Shown: positions 46,276 to 55,292, counted from the stretch's first letter. The stretch is DNA of 64,000 nt from Streptomyces flavidovirens DSM 40150 (GCF_000429085.1 NZ_AUBE01000013.1:124001-188000), one strand, 5' to 3'. Program-made: numbers and translations. The notes: a model not told the origin generated them from the sequence alone.

Positions 46276-46854
46276 TCAGCTCTCCACAAGCTCCTTGAGC
46301 GCGGCCAGACGCTCCTTCCAGAAGGCCTTGTACGCCGCCACTTCCGCCGCGTCCGCGAGCTTGGTGTGGACGAGTGACACCTGCGTCTTCGACTCGCCCT
46401 TCGGCGTGAAGTAGACGGAGAGCCGGCCGCTCGCGCAGTCGGCGGACAGGGTCTTGCCCGCGCGGTGCGTACGCAGCGAGAACTCGCTGCCGGGAAGCCA
46501 TCGGCGGCGTACATCCTCATCGGTGAAGGCGGCCTCGCAGCGCGCGACCGGCGCTTCGACCGTTCTGCTGCCGCTCGTCTGCCAGTCACCGGCCGAGGAC
46601 TGGCCGACCTGGCGCAGGCCGCGTTCCTGTTCGTACCCGACCGTGATCGACTGGGCGTACCAGCCGTCCACCGCGAGATCTTCGGTGAGGTGGCGGGCGA
46701 TCTCCGTGTGGCCGCGCCCGGTGGCGCCCCACGCGTCGAGGAGCGCGAACCAGGCGTCCCAGTCCCGGCCGGTGGACGCCTTCAGCGCATCGGCCGACAG
46801 CTTCTCGGTGATCTTCTTGCCGGCGGAACCGGCCGAACCGGCGGAGCTGGTCAT
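46276..46854 (-). CDS. SRPBCC (AHSA1-like) domain protein
   Basis: This 192-residue protein has an N-terminal segment (1-80) with ALKASTGRDWDAWFALLDAWGATGRGHTEIARHL, a DUF4287-like helical region. A START/AHSA1-like domain follows (about 85-190), with VEAPVARCEAAFTDEDVRRRWLPGSEFSLRTH and a closing helix YKAFWKERLAALKELV. Such proteins often bind hydrophobic ligands, and a specific role cannot be named. It is convergent with the MarR gene, 24 bases away. Confidence 0.82.
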   Translation of the reverse strand: MTSSAGSAGSAGKKITEKLSADALKASTGRDWDAWFALLDAWGATGRGHTEIARHLTEDLAVDGWYAQSITVGYEQERGLRQVGQSSAGDWQTSGSRTVEAPVARCEAAFTDEDVRRRWLPGSEFSLRTHRAGKTLSADCASGRLSVYFTPKGESKTQVSLVHTKLADAAEVAAYKAFWKERLAALKELVES

Positions 46855-46998
46855 GGCGCCGACGCTAGGACGGGCGTGGCGCACCCGCAAGACGGAAACT
46901 TTCTGCGATTTTCTGTTCGAGCGATGAGTTTCGTGTGGCCTCCGGGTCTACCCCTGCGCATGGCAACGACGAGAGACGACAGAAGAGAGACACAGCTC

Positions 46999-47412
46999 AT
47001 GCCTCAGATGATCTTTGTGAACCTGCCGGTCAAGGACCTCGACACCACGAAGGCCTTCTTCGGCAAGCTCGGGTTCTCGTTCAACCCGCAGTTCAGCGAC
47101 GACAAGACGGCCTGTCTGGTGATCAGCGACACCATCTTCGCCATGCTGCTCACCGAGCCGCGCTTCAAGGAGTTCACCAAGAAGGAGATCGCCGACACGA
47201 GCAGGACCACAGAGGTGCTGCTCGCCCTCAGCGCCGAGAGCCGGGAGAAGGTCGACGAGATGGCGGACACCGCCCTCGCGTCCGGCGGTTCCCCCGCGAA
47301 CGAGCCCCAGGACCACGGCTTCATGTACGGCCGTTCCTTCCAGGACCCCGACGGTCACACGTGGGAGGTCATCTGGATGGACCCGTCGGCCGTCGAGGGT
47401 CAGCAGGGCTGA
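46999..47412 (+). CDS. VOC (glyoxalase-like) family protein
   Basis: This 137-residue single VOC protein begins MPQMIFVNLPVKDLDTTKAFFGKLGF and ends with SFQDPDGHTWEVIWMD. It is of the lactoylglutathione-lyase-like type often annotated as glyoxalase or extradiol dioxygenase relatives. It is not enough to assign a substrate. AGAGAGACAC precedes the ATG. A pseudogene and a hairpin lie downstream. Confidence 0.87.
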   Translation: MPQMIFVNLPVKDLDTTKAFFGKLGFSFNPQFSDDKTACLVISDTIFAMLLTEPRFKEFTKKEIADTSRTTEVLLALSAESREKVDEMADTALASGGSPANEPQDHGFMYGRSFQDPDGHTWEVIWMDPSAVEGQQG

Positions 47413-47465
47413 CACCGGGCGGCAGGAGCAGCAGGAGCAGGAGGAGCGGCAGGCGAAGTGACGAG

Positions 47466-47490
47466 GAGGGCCTCATGAGGTGAGGCCCTC
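47466..47490. terminator. Hairpin at the end of the SDR pseudogene
   Basis: GAGGGCCTCA (47466-47475) pairs with TGAGGCCCTC (47481-47490) around TGAGG, at the junction of two convergent transcripts. Confidence 0.65.
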
Positions 47491-48071
47491 GTACGTCACG
47501 CCCGTGAGCTGCTCCGAAGCCACCCACAGCCGTTCGCTCGCCACATCGTTTGTCGTCCACGTCGCGCGCCACGACTTCGTGGGCGCGCCCCGCCAGCCCT
47601 GGAACTTCGGCCCCGTGAACGAGTCGGGAGGTTGGTGCCGGCGTAGCCGGGGTGGGCCGCTGCCGCGATGACGTCGGAGCCTGCCGTGGCGAGCCGCCCG
47701 GCCAGCTCGTGGGTGAAGAGCAGGTGGGCGGTCTTGGACCGGCCGTAGGCGATCCAGCGCCGGTACCCGCGCTCGCTGTTGATGAGCAGGTCGAGGCGGT
47801 CGTACGCGTACGAACTCGCGAAGTCCCGTATGGAGGACAGGTCGGCCAGGTCGAGTGGCGTGAAAACGACCAGTGCTTCGGGCAGTTCGCGGGTGATCCG
47901 CGCTGCGGCCTCTTTGCCGCGTTGCTCGCTGCGGCACGCGAGAACCACCCGCGCGCCGCGGCGGGCGAGTTCGCGCGCCGTGACGAGTCCGGTGCCGCTG
48001 TTGGCCCCGGTGACCACGGCCGTACGACCGCTCTGGTCGGGGATGTCGCTCGCTTTCCAGCCAGTCGTCAT
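47473..48071 (-). pseudogene. Decayed short-chain dehydrogenase/reductase
   Basis: The start is intact: TGWKASDIPDQSGRTAVVTGANSGTGLVTARELA is a normal SDR nucleotide-binding fold. After DLLIN the expected NAGVM and the following 70-80 residues, including the SS and part of the YxxxK block, are missing. The text resumes at ERGYRRWIAYGRSKTAHLLF. After HPGYAGTNL the frame shifts, and the old C-terminus (NDVASERLWVASEQLTGVTY) continues in another frame to the TGA at 47473. An internal deletion plus a frameshift make it nonfunctional. Full-length relatives are about 300 residues. Confidence 0.85.
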
Positions 48072-48098
48072 GGGGTCAGCGTACGACCGGACAACGCG

Positions 48099-48869
48099 TC
48101 AGGCGGAGGCGCCTCCGTCGATGACCAGTTCACTTCCGACGACGGACGCGGCGTCGGCGGAAGCCAGATACAGCACGGCGGCGGCAACCTCACCGGTCGT
48201 CGATATCCGGCCGAGCGGAGACTCGTCCTTCATGCGGACGGCTCGCTCGGCGTCGCTCTCGCCGGGGCGCAGCGACATGGTGGTGGCGGAGGCGCCGGGG
48301 CTGACCGCGTTGATCCGGACGCCGTCCTGGATGTGGTCGATGGCGGCTGCGCGGGTGAGGGCGGATACGGCGGCCTTGGAGGCGATGTAGCCGGCGGCGC
48401 CGGGGATGCGCCGGTGCGCGCCGAGGTTGGAGGAGATGTTGACGATCACGCCGCCGTCCTCCTGGGAGCGCATCGCGTCGATCTCGGCCTGCATGGACAG
48501 CAGTACGCCCGTGACGTTGATGTCGAGGAGCGTGCGCCAGTCGCTCTCGGACAGCTCGGCGACGGGGCCGCCTCCCCGGAACACGCCGGCGTTGTTCACC
48601 GCGACGTCGAGGCTGCCGAAGCGCTCGACGCTCTCGCGAACGAGCGCCCTCACGTCCTCGGAACGGCTGACGTCGGCGGTGACCGCGACCGTGGTGCCGG
48701 TGCCGCCCGCCTGCCCTGCCAGGGCGACCGTCTCGTCGAGGGGCGCGGCGCGGCGTCCCGCTACGACGACGTTCGCGCCCTCGGCGGCGAGCGCGAGAGC
48801 GATGGCGCGACCGAGGCCGGAGCCAGCGCCGGTGACGAGGGCGGTCTTGCCGGAGAAGCGAGCAGTCAT
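48099..48869 (-). CDS. SDR-family oxidoreductase
   Basis: This 256-residue classical SDR has TGAGSGLGRAIA (about 13) for NAD(P) binding, NNAGVF (about 92), the SS of NISSNLG (about 143) and the catalytic YIASK (about 160). PGA and an IDGGAS C-terminal end complete the fold. The substrate is unknown. A TetR-type palindrome GAACGATCGTTC lies 18 bases upstream of its start, and the TetR gene is immediately upstream, so this SDR is likely its target. Confidence 0.9.
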   Translation of the reverse strand: MTARFSGKTALVTGAGSGLGRAIALALAAEGANVVVAGRRAAPLDETVALAGQAGGTGTTVAVTADVSRSEDVRALVRESVERFGSLDVAVNNAGVFRGGGPVAELSESDWRTLLDINVTGVLLSMQAEIDAMRSQEDGGVIVNISSNLGAHRRIPGAAGYIASKAAVSALTRAAAIDHIQDGVRINAVSPGASATTMSLRPGESDAERAVRMKDESPLGRISTTGEVAAAVLYLASADAASVVGSELVIDGGASA

Positions 48870-48887
48870 GAGGTTCGTCCTTTACTT

Positions 48888-48899
48888 GAACGATCGTTC
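48888..48899. promoter_or_regulatory. TetR operator in front of the SDR gene
   Basis: GAACGATCGTTC is a perfect 12-bp palindrome. A related imperfect copy lies upstream of the TetR gene at 49575-49586. The pair suggests autoregulation plus control of the SDR. Confidence 0.75.
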
Positions 48900-48967
48900 T
48901 GTTATTCGGGCGTAAAAGAGACGCCCTGAGGGCGCCTTCAAAGTGGTCAGTGGTGTCGTTGGGCCGG

Positions 48968-49552
48968 TCAGTCGAGAAGCGTCAGTGCCTGTTCGGCCGC
49001 GTCCCGCACGCGGGCCGGGTCGCTGGAGGCCTTGCCGACGACCCGCAGGCCCTGCATCAGCACGAGCAGCATGCGGGCGAGCGCCCGCGGATCACGGTCC
49101 TCGGGCAGCTCGCCCTGCGCCTGGGCCCGTACGAGCGCGGAGTGCAGCAGGGTCTCCAGGTGCTCCCAGTTGACCTCCACCCGGCGGGCCGCCGAGTCGT
49201 CGTGTGGGGCCAGCTCGGCGGCCGTGTTGGTGACGAAGCAGCCGGTCAGCCGTTCCTTGTCGGAGGCCGCCTCGGCGGCGAACCGCCGCAGCACCGCGCG
49301 CACGGCCGGCAGTGCGGGGCCCGGCTGGGAGAGCTCGCCGAGCAGGCGCGGGTTGCGGGTGTCGGCGTACCGGTCGAGCGCCTTCAGGTAGAGCTCGTGC
49401 TTGTTGCCGAACGTGGCGTAGATGCTGGCGCGCCCGATGCCGAGGTGGTCGACGAGGTCCGCCATGGTCGTCGCTTCGTAACCGCGCCGCCAGAACAGCT
49501 CCAGAGCTGCCTGCAGTGCGGCGTCGGGGTCGAATTCCTTGGTCCGGGCCAC
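48968..49552 (-). CDS. TetR/AcrR-family regulator
   Basis: This 194-residue regulator has an N-terminal HTH in ALELFWRRGYEATTMADLVDHLGIGRASIYATFGNKHELY. It continues with the ligand-binding helical domain (about 60-190) of the TetR_C-type seen near oxidoreductases. The GTG at 49552 begins VARTKEFDPDAAL, the usual start. A TTG farther upstream is not needed. The SDR gene lies next, and matching palindromes occur before both genes. Confidence 0.88.
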   Translation of the reverse strand: MARTKEFDPDAALQAALELFWRRGYEATTMADLVDHLGIGRASIYATFGNKHELYLKALDRYADTRNPRLLGELSQPGPALPAVRAVLRRFAAEAASDKERLTGCFVTNTAAELAPHDDSAARRVEVNWEHLETLLHSALVRAQAQGELPEDRDPRALARMLLVLMQGLRVVGKASSDPARVRDAAEQALTLLD

Positions 49553-49574
49553 GTCCGGAACGCTAGCCGTTCTG

Positions 49575-49586
49575 GAACGATTGGTC
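49575..49586. promoter_or_regulatory. Second TetR operator half, overlapping the nirD stop
   Basis: GAACGATTGGTC shares its first seven bases with the palindrome at 48888 and keeps partial symmetry. It lies 23 bases upstream of the TetR start and runs into the nirD stop codon (49585-49587). Confidence 0.55.
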
Positions 49587-49914
49587 AATTAGCTCCGACG
49601 CGTACCGCGAACGTCTGCACCGTGACCGTCTCGTCGTCCAGACAGTGCCCCGTTTCCAGGTCGAAGCGCTGCTTGAGGAGCGGCGACGCAACGAAGGGAC
49701 GGCCGTTCGCGGTTCCGGTCAGACCACGGGAGAGCACCTGGGCGCCGGAGAACGGGTCACGGTTGTCGATGGCGTACGGGCGCCCCGCGCGGTCCGTGAA
49801 CAGCGCCGCCTGGCGGCCGTCGGGGAGCAGGGCCGCCACACCGCGCCCGGGTGTGAGGGCGGACAGATCGCAGGCGGTGAACCAGGAGTCGTCGATGCGC
49901 AGTTGCAGGGTCAT
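49585..49914 (-). CDS. nirD: Nitrite reductase small subunit NirD
   Basis: This 109-residue Rieske-fold protein works with NirB. It has WFTACDLSALTPGRGVAALL and VLSRGLTGTANGRPFVASPLLKQRFDLETGHCLDDE. The classical Rieske CxH...CxxH ligands are absent, which is normal for NirD. The start overlaps the nirB stop by 4 bases. NirBD uses NAD(P)H to reduce nitrite to ammonium for assimilation. Confidence 0.92.
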   Translation of the reverse strand: MTLQLRIDDSWFTACDLSALTPGRGVAALLPDGRQAALFTDRAGRPYAIDNRDPFSGAQVLSRGLTGTANGRPFVASPLLKQRFDLETGHCLDDETVTVQTFAVRVGAN

Positions 49915-52454
49915 CCGGCACGGGTCCCTTCGAGGGTGAGAACGGTCAGGTCCGGCTTCATCTGGTCGCGCTCGGGAACGAACCGTACGGACGGGTCCGG
50001 CGCGTCGGGAGCGTTGACGAACGAAACGAACCGGGACAGCCGCTCGGGGTCGTTGATGGTCTCGGCCCATTCGTCGCGGTAGCCGGAGACGTGGGTGGCC
50101 ATCATGGCTTCGAGCTGCTCGCAGATGCCCAGCGAGTCGTGGACGACTACGTCGCGGAGGTGGTCCAGGCCGCCCTCCAGCCGCTCCAGCCAGGTGGACG
50201 TGCGCTCCAGGCGGTCGGCGGTGCGGATGTAGAACATCAGGAACCGGTCGATGAGCCGCACGAGTTCCGCGTCCGACAGGTCCTGGGCGAGGAGATCGGC
50301 GTGCCGGGGGGTCGCGCCGCCGTTGCCGCCGACGTAGAGGTTCCAGCCGTTCGCCGTGGCGATGACACCGAAGTCCTTGGACTGTGCCTCGGCGCACTCC
50401 CGCGCGCATCCCGAGACCGCCGACTTCAGCTTGTGCGGCGCGCGCAGGCCCCGGTAGCGGAGCTCCAGGTCGATGGCCATCCGGACGCTGTCCTGGACGC
50501 CGTACCGGCACCACGTCTGTCCGACACAGGACTTCACCGTCCGCAGGGCCTTGCCGTAGGCGTGGCCCGACTCGAAGCCGGCGTCCACCAGGCGCGTCCA
50601 GATCAGCGGGAGCTGGTCGACGCGGGCGCCGAAAAGGTCGATGCGCTGGCCACCGGTGATCTTCGTGTAGAGCCCGAAGTCGCGGGCCACCTCGCCGATG
50701 ACGATCAGTTTCTCGGGGGTGACCTCGCCGCCCGGTATGCGCGGCACGATCGAGTACGAACCGTTGCGCTGCATGTTGGCGAGGAAGTGGTCGTTGGTGT
50801 CCTGGAGGGCGGCCTGTTCACCGTCGAGGATGTAGCCGCTGCTCAGGCTGGCGAGGATCGAGCCGACCGTCGGCTTGCAGACCTCGCAGCCGTCGCCGCC
50901 GCGGGCCTCCTCACGGCCGTGCGAGTCGAGGAGCGCGGCGTACGACGTGATGCGCAGGGTGCGGACGATCTCGTACAGCTCGGAGCGCGTGTGCGGGAAG
51001 CAGCCGCACAGGCCCTTGTCGCCCGACTGCGGAAGGAGCTGGCCGATCAGCTTCACGCAGCTTCCGCAGCCCGTCCCCGCCTTGGTGCACTTCTTCACCT
51101 CGGGGAGCGTGGAGCAGGCGGTCACCTGACCCTTGGTGACGTTGTGGCAGTTGCAGACCACCGCGTCGTCGGGGAGGGCGGACGGGCCGAGGGTGACCTG
51201 GCCGCCACCGGCCGGTGCGATCAGCTGTTCCGGTGCGACGGGCGGTACGGAACCGGTGAGCGGTCGCAGCATCGCGTACGCGTCGGCGTCGCCCACCAGT
51301 ACACCGCCGAGCAGCGTGCCGTCCGGGCTCACCACCAGCTTCTTGTAGACGCCGGAACGGGAGTCGGAGTACGTGACGTCCAGGCAGCCCTCCGCGTGGC
51401 CGTGCGCGTCACCGAAGGACGCCACGTCCACACCGAGGAGCTTCAGCTTGGTGGACATGTCCGCACCGGTGAACGCCCGGTTCGCGCTTTCGGCCGTTCC
51501 CGCGAACGCTCCCGCGAGCGTCCCGGTGATCGCTTCGGCGGCCGTCTCCGCCATCTCGTAACCGGGCGCCACGAGCCCGTACACCCGGCCGTCCGACGCC
51601 AGGGCGCACTCACCTATCGCGAAGACGGCGGGGTCGGACGTACGGCACTGCTCGTCGACGGCGATGCCGCCCCGCTCGCCGACCGGCAGACCGCAGTCGC
51701 GGGCGAGCTGGTCGCGCGGCCGTACGCCGGCCGAGAACACGACAAGGTCGGTTTCGATCGTCGACCCGTCCGACAGGGACATGCCGTTGACCGCGCCGGC
51801 GTCGTCCGTGGTGACGGCCTGCGTGCCGACGCCCGTGTGGACCGTCAGCCCCATGCCCTCGATCGTACGGAGCAGAGCCGCGCCGCCGCCCTCGTCGACC
51901 TGGACGGGCATGAGGCGGGGCGCGAACTCCACGACGTGCGTGGCGAGTCCGAGACCGCTCAGCGCGCCCGCCGCCTCCAGACCGAGCAGTCCGCCGCCCA
52001 CGACCGCTCCCGTACGCGCTGTTTTCGCGTACGCCTCGATCGCGAGGAGGTCCTCAATGGTGCGGTAGACGAAGCAGCCTTCCGCGTCCTTCCCGGGAAC
52101 GGGTGGTACGAAGGGATACGAACCCGTGGCGAGCACCAGCGCGTCGTACGCGAAGGTCCGGCCGGCGCGCGAAGTGACCGTGCGCGCCTCGCGGTCGATG
52201 GCCGTCGCCGGGTCGTCGAGGTGCAGCTCGATGCCGTGCCGCTCCATGAAGCCGGGCTCGCCGAGAGCGAGTTCGTCCGGGGTGCGGCCCGAGAAGTACG
52301 AGGTCAGCTGCACGCGGTCGTACGCCGGCCGGGGCTCCTCGCACAGGACGACGACACGCGCCTTCTCGGTCACGCCCCGCTCGGCGAGAGCCTCCAGGAA
52401 GCGCTGGCCGACCATGCCGTGGCCGACGACCACGATCGTGGGTGGTGTGGACAT
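49911..52454 (-). CDS. nirB: Assimilatory nitrite reductase [NAD(P)H] large subunit
   Basis: This 847-residue enzyme carries an FAD/NAD reductase domain (IVVVGHGMVGQRFLEAL at 7; VVGGGLLGLEAAGAL about 153). A BFD-like [2Fe-2S] segment follows with CNCHNVTKGQVTAC...CTKAGTGCGSC (about 445-485). The siroheme/[4Fe-4S] domain has CVGQTWCRYGVQDS and SGCARECAEAQSKDFG. These are all functional ligands. It reduces nitrite to ammonium. It lies between a NirB-like oxidoreductase and nirD in a three-gene operon. Confidence 0.94.
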   Translation of the reverse strand: MSTPPTIVVVGHGMVGQRFLEALAERGVTEKARVVVLCEEPRPAYDRVQLTSYFSGRTPDELALGEPGFMERHGIELHLDDPATAIDREARTVTSRAGRTFAYDALVLATGSYPFVPPVPGKDAEGCFVYRTIEDLLAIEAYAKTARTGAVVGGGLLGLEAAGALSGLGLATHVVEFAPRLMPVQVDEGGGAALLRTIEGMGLTVHTGVGTQAVTTDDAGAVNGMSLSDGSTIETDLVVFSAGVRPRDQLARDCGLPVGERGGIAVDEQCRTSDPAVFAIGECALASDGRVYGLVAPGYEMAETAAEAITGTLAGAFAGTAESANRAFTGADMSTKLKLLGVDVASFGDAHGHAEGCLDVTYSDSRSGVYKKLVVSPDGTLLGGVLVGDADAYAMLRPLTGSVPPVAPEQLIAPAGGGQVTLGPSALPDDAVVCNCHNVTKGQVTACSTLPEVKKCTKAGTGCGSCVKLIGQLLPQSGDKGLCGCFPHTRSELYEIVRTLRITSYAALLDSHGREEARGGDGCEVCKPTVGSILASLSSGYILDGEQAALQDTNDHFLANMQRNGSYSIVPRIPGGEVTPEKLIVIGEVARDFGLYTKITGGQRIDLFGARVDQLPLIWTRLVDAGFESGHAYGKALRTVKSCVGQTWCRYGVQDSVRMAIDLELRYRGLRAPHKLKSAVSGCARECAEAQSKDFGVIATANGWNLYVGGNGGATPRHADLLAQDLSDAELVRLIDRFLMFYIRTADRLERTSTWLERLEGGLDHLRDVVVHDSLGICEQLEAMMATHVSGYRDEWAETINDPERLSRFVSFVNAPDAPDPSVRFVPERDQMKPDLTVLTLEGTRAG

Positions 52455-52455
52455 C

Positions 52456-53838
52456 TCAGGCGCCTCCAAGCAGGTGGAACAACGGGGTGGAGGGGAGCGG
52501 CTCGTCGCCCTCCCAGGTACGGGCAAGTTCGCCGACGGCGCCGAGATCGCCCAGCAGGATGCCGCCGATCAGCCGGTCCCCGCGCACGACGACCTTGCGG
52601 TACGCGCCACGGGTGGCGTCGGCGAGGCGGACGACGTCGTCGCCGGGGAGCGGATTGGTCTCGCCGAAGGCGGCGAGGTCGAGCGGCCCGGCGCCGACGC
52701 CGGTGCCGCGGCTGTTGAGGGTGAGACGGGTGAGGGCGCGGGTGCCGGTGTAGCGGGGCAGGGAAGCACTCGCGGGACCGGTGACCGCCGCTACGAGCCC
52801 GGCGGACACCGCAGCCGCGGCGGCCTCGGCTTCGGTGGCGTCGGCGTGACTCGACGGCGGGCCTGCGAGTGCGGCGGCCGGCGGCGGGGTGAGCAGCAGT
52901 GCCGCCAGGGTGTCGGCCTGTTCCAGGGCGGGGCCCGCCAGACCGTATACGCGGCCGTTGTGCTCGGCGCAGTCACCGATGGCGCGGATGTGCGGGTCCG
53001 AGGTGCGCAGCTCGTCGTCCACGACGATGCCGTGGCGCACCTCCAGGCCCGCCGCCTGCGCGAGGCCGACTCGGGGGCGTACACCGCAGGCCAGGACGAC
53101 CAGGTCCGCGTCGAGAGCGTAGCCGTCGGCGAGCTCGACGGCCCGCACGGTCCCGGCGGCCCCCTCCCCGGCCTCGCAGCGCAGGCCACGTACCCGGCAC
53201 TCCGTGTGGACCTCGACACCGAGCGTCTCCAGGTGACCGCGCAGCAACTCGCCGGCCTCCGCGTCGAGCTGGCGCTGCATGAGGTATTCGCCCTGCTGGG
53301 CCAGCACGACCTGAGCGCCGCGTTCCGCGAGCGCGCGGGCCGCCGAGACGCCGAGGAGGCCGCCGCCGATGACGACGGCGCGGGTGCCTTCGCGTACGGC
53401 GGCTGCCAGTGCCAGGCAGTCGTCCAGCGTGCGGAAGGGGTGAACGCCGTCGGGGAGGTCGGCGCCGAGGCCGCGCAGCGGCGGCAGGACCGGGTTGGAG
53501 CCGGTCGCGAGGACCAGCGTGCCGTACGGGACGACGCTTCCGTCGTCGCACTGCACCACCCGCTCGACACGGTCGATACGGACCACCCGCACCCCGCGCC
53601 GCACGGGCGTCTGCGGCTGCGCGATGACCTCGGGGCCGTAACGGCCGGCGAGGACCTCGGCAAGCAGCACCCTGTTGTACGGCGCGTGCTCCTCCTCACC
53701 TATGACGGTGACGGCCGGCGTCGCCACCGGCGTCGTCCGCACCGACGACGCGGCCGCCGGTGTGGTCCGGCGGGTCAGTTGCCGGGCCAGCCGGGCACCC
53801 GCCGTCCCGCCGCCGATCACCACGATGTCCTTGCTCAT
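52456..53838 (-). CDS. NAD(P)/FAD-dependent oxidoreductase of the nitrite operon (NirB N-terminal-like)
   Basis: This 460-residue pyridine-nucleotide disulphide-type flavoprotein has IVVIGGGTAGARLARQL (FAD fold) and AVVIGGGLLGVSAARALAERG (NAD fold, about 168). The C-terminal GDCAEHNGRVYGLAGPALEQADTLAALL resembles the first half of NirB. It lacks the siroheme part. It may be a diaphorase component of the nitrate/nitrite system. It starts the operon 23-60 bases below the GlnR-like box, and nirB follows immediately. Confidence 0.88.
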   Translation of the reverse strand: MSKDIVVIGGGTAGARLARQLTRRTTPAAASSVRTTPVATPAVTVIGEEEHAPYNRVLLAEVLAGRYGPEVIAQPQTPVRRGVRVVRIDRVERVVQCDDGSVVPYGTLVLATGSNPVLPPLRGLGADLPDGVHPFRTLDDCLALAAAVREGTRAVVIGGGLLGVSAARALAERGAQVVLAQQGEYLMQRQLDAEAGELLRGHLETLGVEVHTECRVRGLRCEAGEGAAGTVRAVELADGYALDADLVVLACGVRPRVGLAQAAGLEVRHGIVVDDELRTSDPHIRAIGDCAEHNGRVYGLAGPALEQADTLAALLLTPPPAAALAGPPSSHADATEAEAAAAAVSAGLVAAVTGPASASLPRYTGTRALTRLTLNSRGTGVGAGPLDLAAFGETNPLPGDDVVRLADATRGAYRKVVVRGDRLIGGILLGDLGAVGELARTWEGDEPLPSTPLFHLLGGA

Positions 53839-53860
53839 GACTGCAGCGTGCGGGGGCGGT

Positions 53861-53898
53861 GTTACCCGACCGCATCCCGTCTGTTTCCCGCGGGGAAC
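53861..53898. promoter_or_regulatory. GlnR-like box upstream of the nitrite reductase operon
   Basis: On the plus strand four 5-mers lie at 11-bp steps: GTTAC, GCATC, GTTTC, GGAAC, separated by six bases each. They match the GlnR a1-b1-a2-b2 pattern (gTnAC-N6-GaAAC-N6-gTnAC-N6-GaAAC) at 5, 3, 4 and 4 of 5 positions. GlnR is the known nitrogen regulator of nirBD in Streptomyces. Confidence 0.75.
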
Positions 53899-54077
53899 AC
53901 TGCGCTCAGCGTCACGCGTACCGCGCTGTGAGGGGCCGGGGCCGGGGCCGCGCTGCGGGTCCTGTCCGGCCGGGGGTGCTTCAGCCGGTCTGGTGCCGGC
54001 CGCCGGAACCTCAGATGTCGCTCAACTCTCCAGGGATCGATGGACGCCACACCCATCCCCTCCCTAGGGTCGCGATC

Positions 54078-54860
54078 ATGCCCGACATATCGCTGACCGC
54101 GCTCGTTGTCCTGTGCATCGCCGCCGCCGCGGCCGGATGGATCGACGCGGTGGTGGGCGGTGGAGGGCTGCTGCTCCTGCCGGCGCTGCTGCTGGGCCTG
54201 CCGCACGTGCCCGCCGCGCACATCCTCGGTACCAACAAGGCGGTGGCGATCGTCGGCACCTCGGGCGCCGCGGTGACGTACCTGCGCAAGGCGCCGGTGA
54301 AGGTCGGGACGGCGGTACGGATCGGCCTCGCGGCCCTCGTCGGCTCCATGACCGGCGCGTTCTTCGCCGCCGGGATCAGCAGCGACGTACTACGTCCGGT
54401 GATCATGGTGGTGCTGCTCGCCGTCGCGGCCTTCGTGCTCCTGCGGCCCTCCTTCGGCCGCGCCGCCGCCGACACGAAGACGCCGGTCACCCGGGCCCGT
54501 ACGGTCACCGCGATCGTCCTGGTCGGCGGCGGCATCGGCTTCTACGACGGCCTCTTCGGACCGGGCACCGGCACGTTCCTCGTCCTGGCGCTGACCGCCG
54601 TGCTCCACCTCGACCTGGTCACCGCCTCCGCCAACGCCAAGATCGTCAATGTCTGCACCAATGCCGGTGCGCTCGCGATGTTCGCCTACCAGGGAACGGT
54701 GCTGTGGCAGCTCGCCGCCCTCATGGCGCTCTTCAACCTGGCGGGCGCGATGGCGGGCGCGCGGATGGCGCTCAGCAAGGGCAGCGAGTTCGTGCGCGGG
54801 GTGCTGCTGGTGGTCGTCTTCTCGCTGGTCGCGAAGCTGGCCTTCGATCAGTGGACGTAG
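54078..54860 (+). CDS. TauE/SafE-family membrane transporter
   Basis: This 260-residue protein has about eight hydrophobic helices in two similar halves. AAAAAGWIDAVVGGGGLLLLPALLLGLP and GTNKAVAIVGTSGAAVTY mark the first half, and GGGIGFYDGLFGPGTGTFLVLAL the second, the TauE/SafE motifs. Members export sulphite, sulphoacetate or related organic anions. It is divergent from the nitrite operon. With the shared intergenic GlnR box it might export or take up a small anion under nitrogen control, but that is inference only. Confidence 0.88.
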   Translation: MPDISLTALVVLCIAAAAAGWIDAVVGGGGLLLLPALLLGLPHVPAAHILGTNKAVAIVGTSGAAVTYLRKAPVKVGTAVRIGLAALVGSMTGAFFAAGISSDVLRPVIMVVLLAVAAFVLLRPSFGRAAADTKTPVTRARTVTAIVLVGGGIGFYDGLFGPGTGTFLVLALTAVLHLDLVTASANAKIVNVCTNAGALAMFAYQGTVLWQLAALMALFNLAGAMAGARMALSKGSEFVRGVLLVVVFSLVAKLAFDQWT

Positions 54861-54908
54861 GCCGGCGTAGGCGGAGGCGGAGGCAGACGCACGCAGGTGC
54901 GCACGTGG

Positions 54909-55292
54909 TCAGAGGGGCTGGAGCCGGGTGTGCAGCAGGCAGAATTCGTTGCCTTCCGGGTCGGCCAGGACGTGCCAGTTCTCGGTGCCGGTCTGGCCGA
55001 CGTCGGCGGGCCGGGCGCCGAGCGCGAGCAGCCGCTTCAGCTCGGCGTCCTGGTCGCGGTCGGTGGCGTTGACGTCGATGTGCAGTCGGAGCTTCCCGGT
55101 CCGCGGGGCGCTGCTGGGGTTGAGGATGAGGGTGGGCTGCGGGCCGCCGAAACCGGCGTCGGGCGGCCCGATCTCGATGCTTCCGTCGTCTTCCCGGCCG
55201 AGTTCGACGTAGCCGAGGACCTCGCTCCAGAATGCGGCGAGCCGGTCGGGGTCGGCGGCGTCGATGACCAGCTCACTGATGCGGCATGCCAT
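54909..55292 (-). CDS. VOC (glyoxalase-like) family protein
   Basis: This 127-residue protein begins MACRISELVIDAADPDRLAAFWSEVLGY and ends VLADPEGNEFCLLHTRL, a glyoxalase-like domain of the DUF-type found in many Streptomyces. The C-terminal Glu of EGNEFCLL fits a metal ligand. Substrate unknown. The ATG at 55292 is chosen because it begins the conserved strand. Confidence 0.85.
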   Translation of the reverse strand: MACRISELVIDAADPDRLAAFWSEVLGYVELGREDDGSIEIGPPDAGFGGPQPTLILNPSSAPRTGKLRLHIDVNATDRDQDAELKRLLALGARPADVGQTGTENWHVLADPEGNEFCLLHTRLQPL

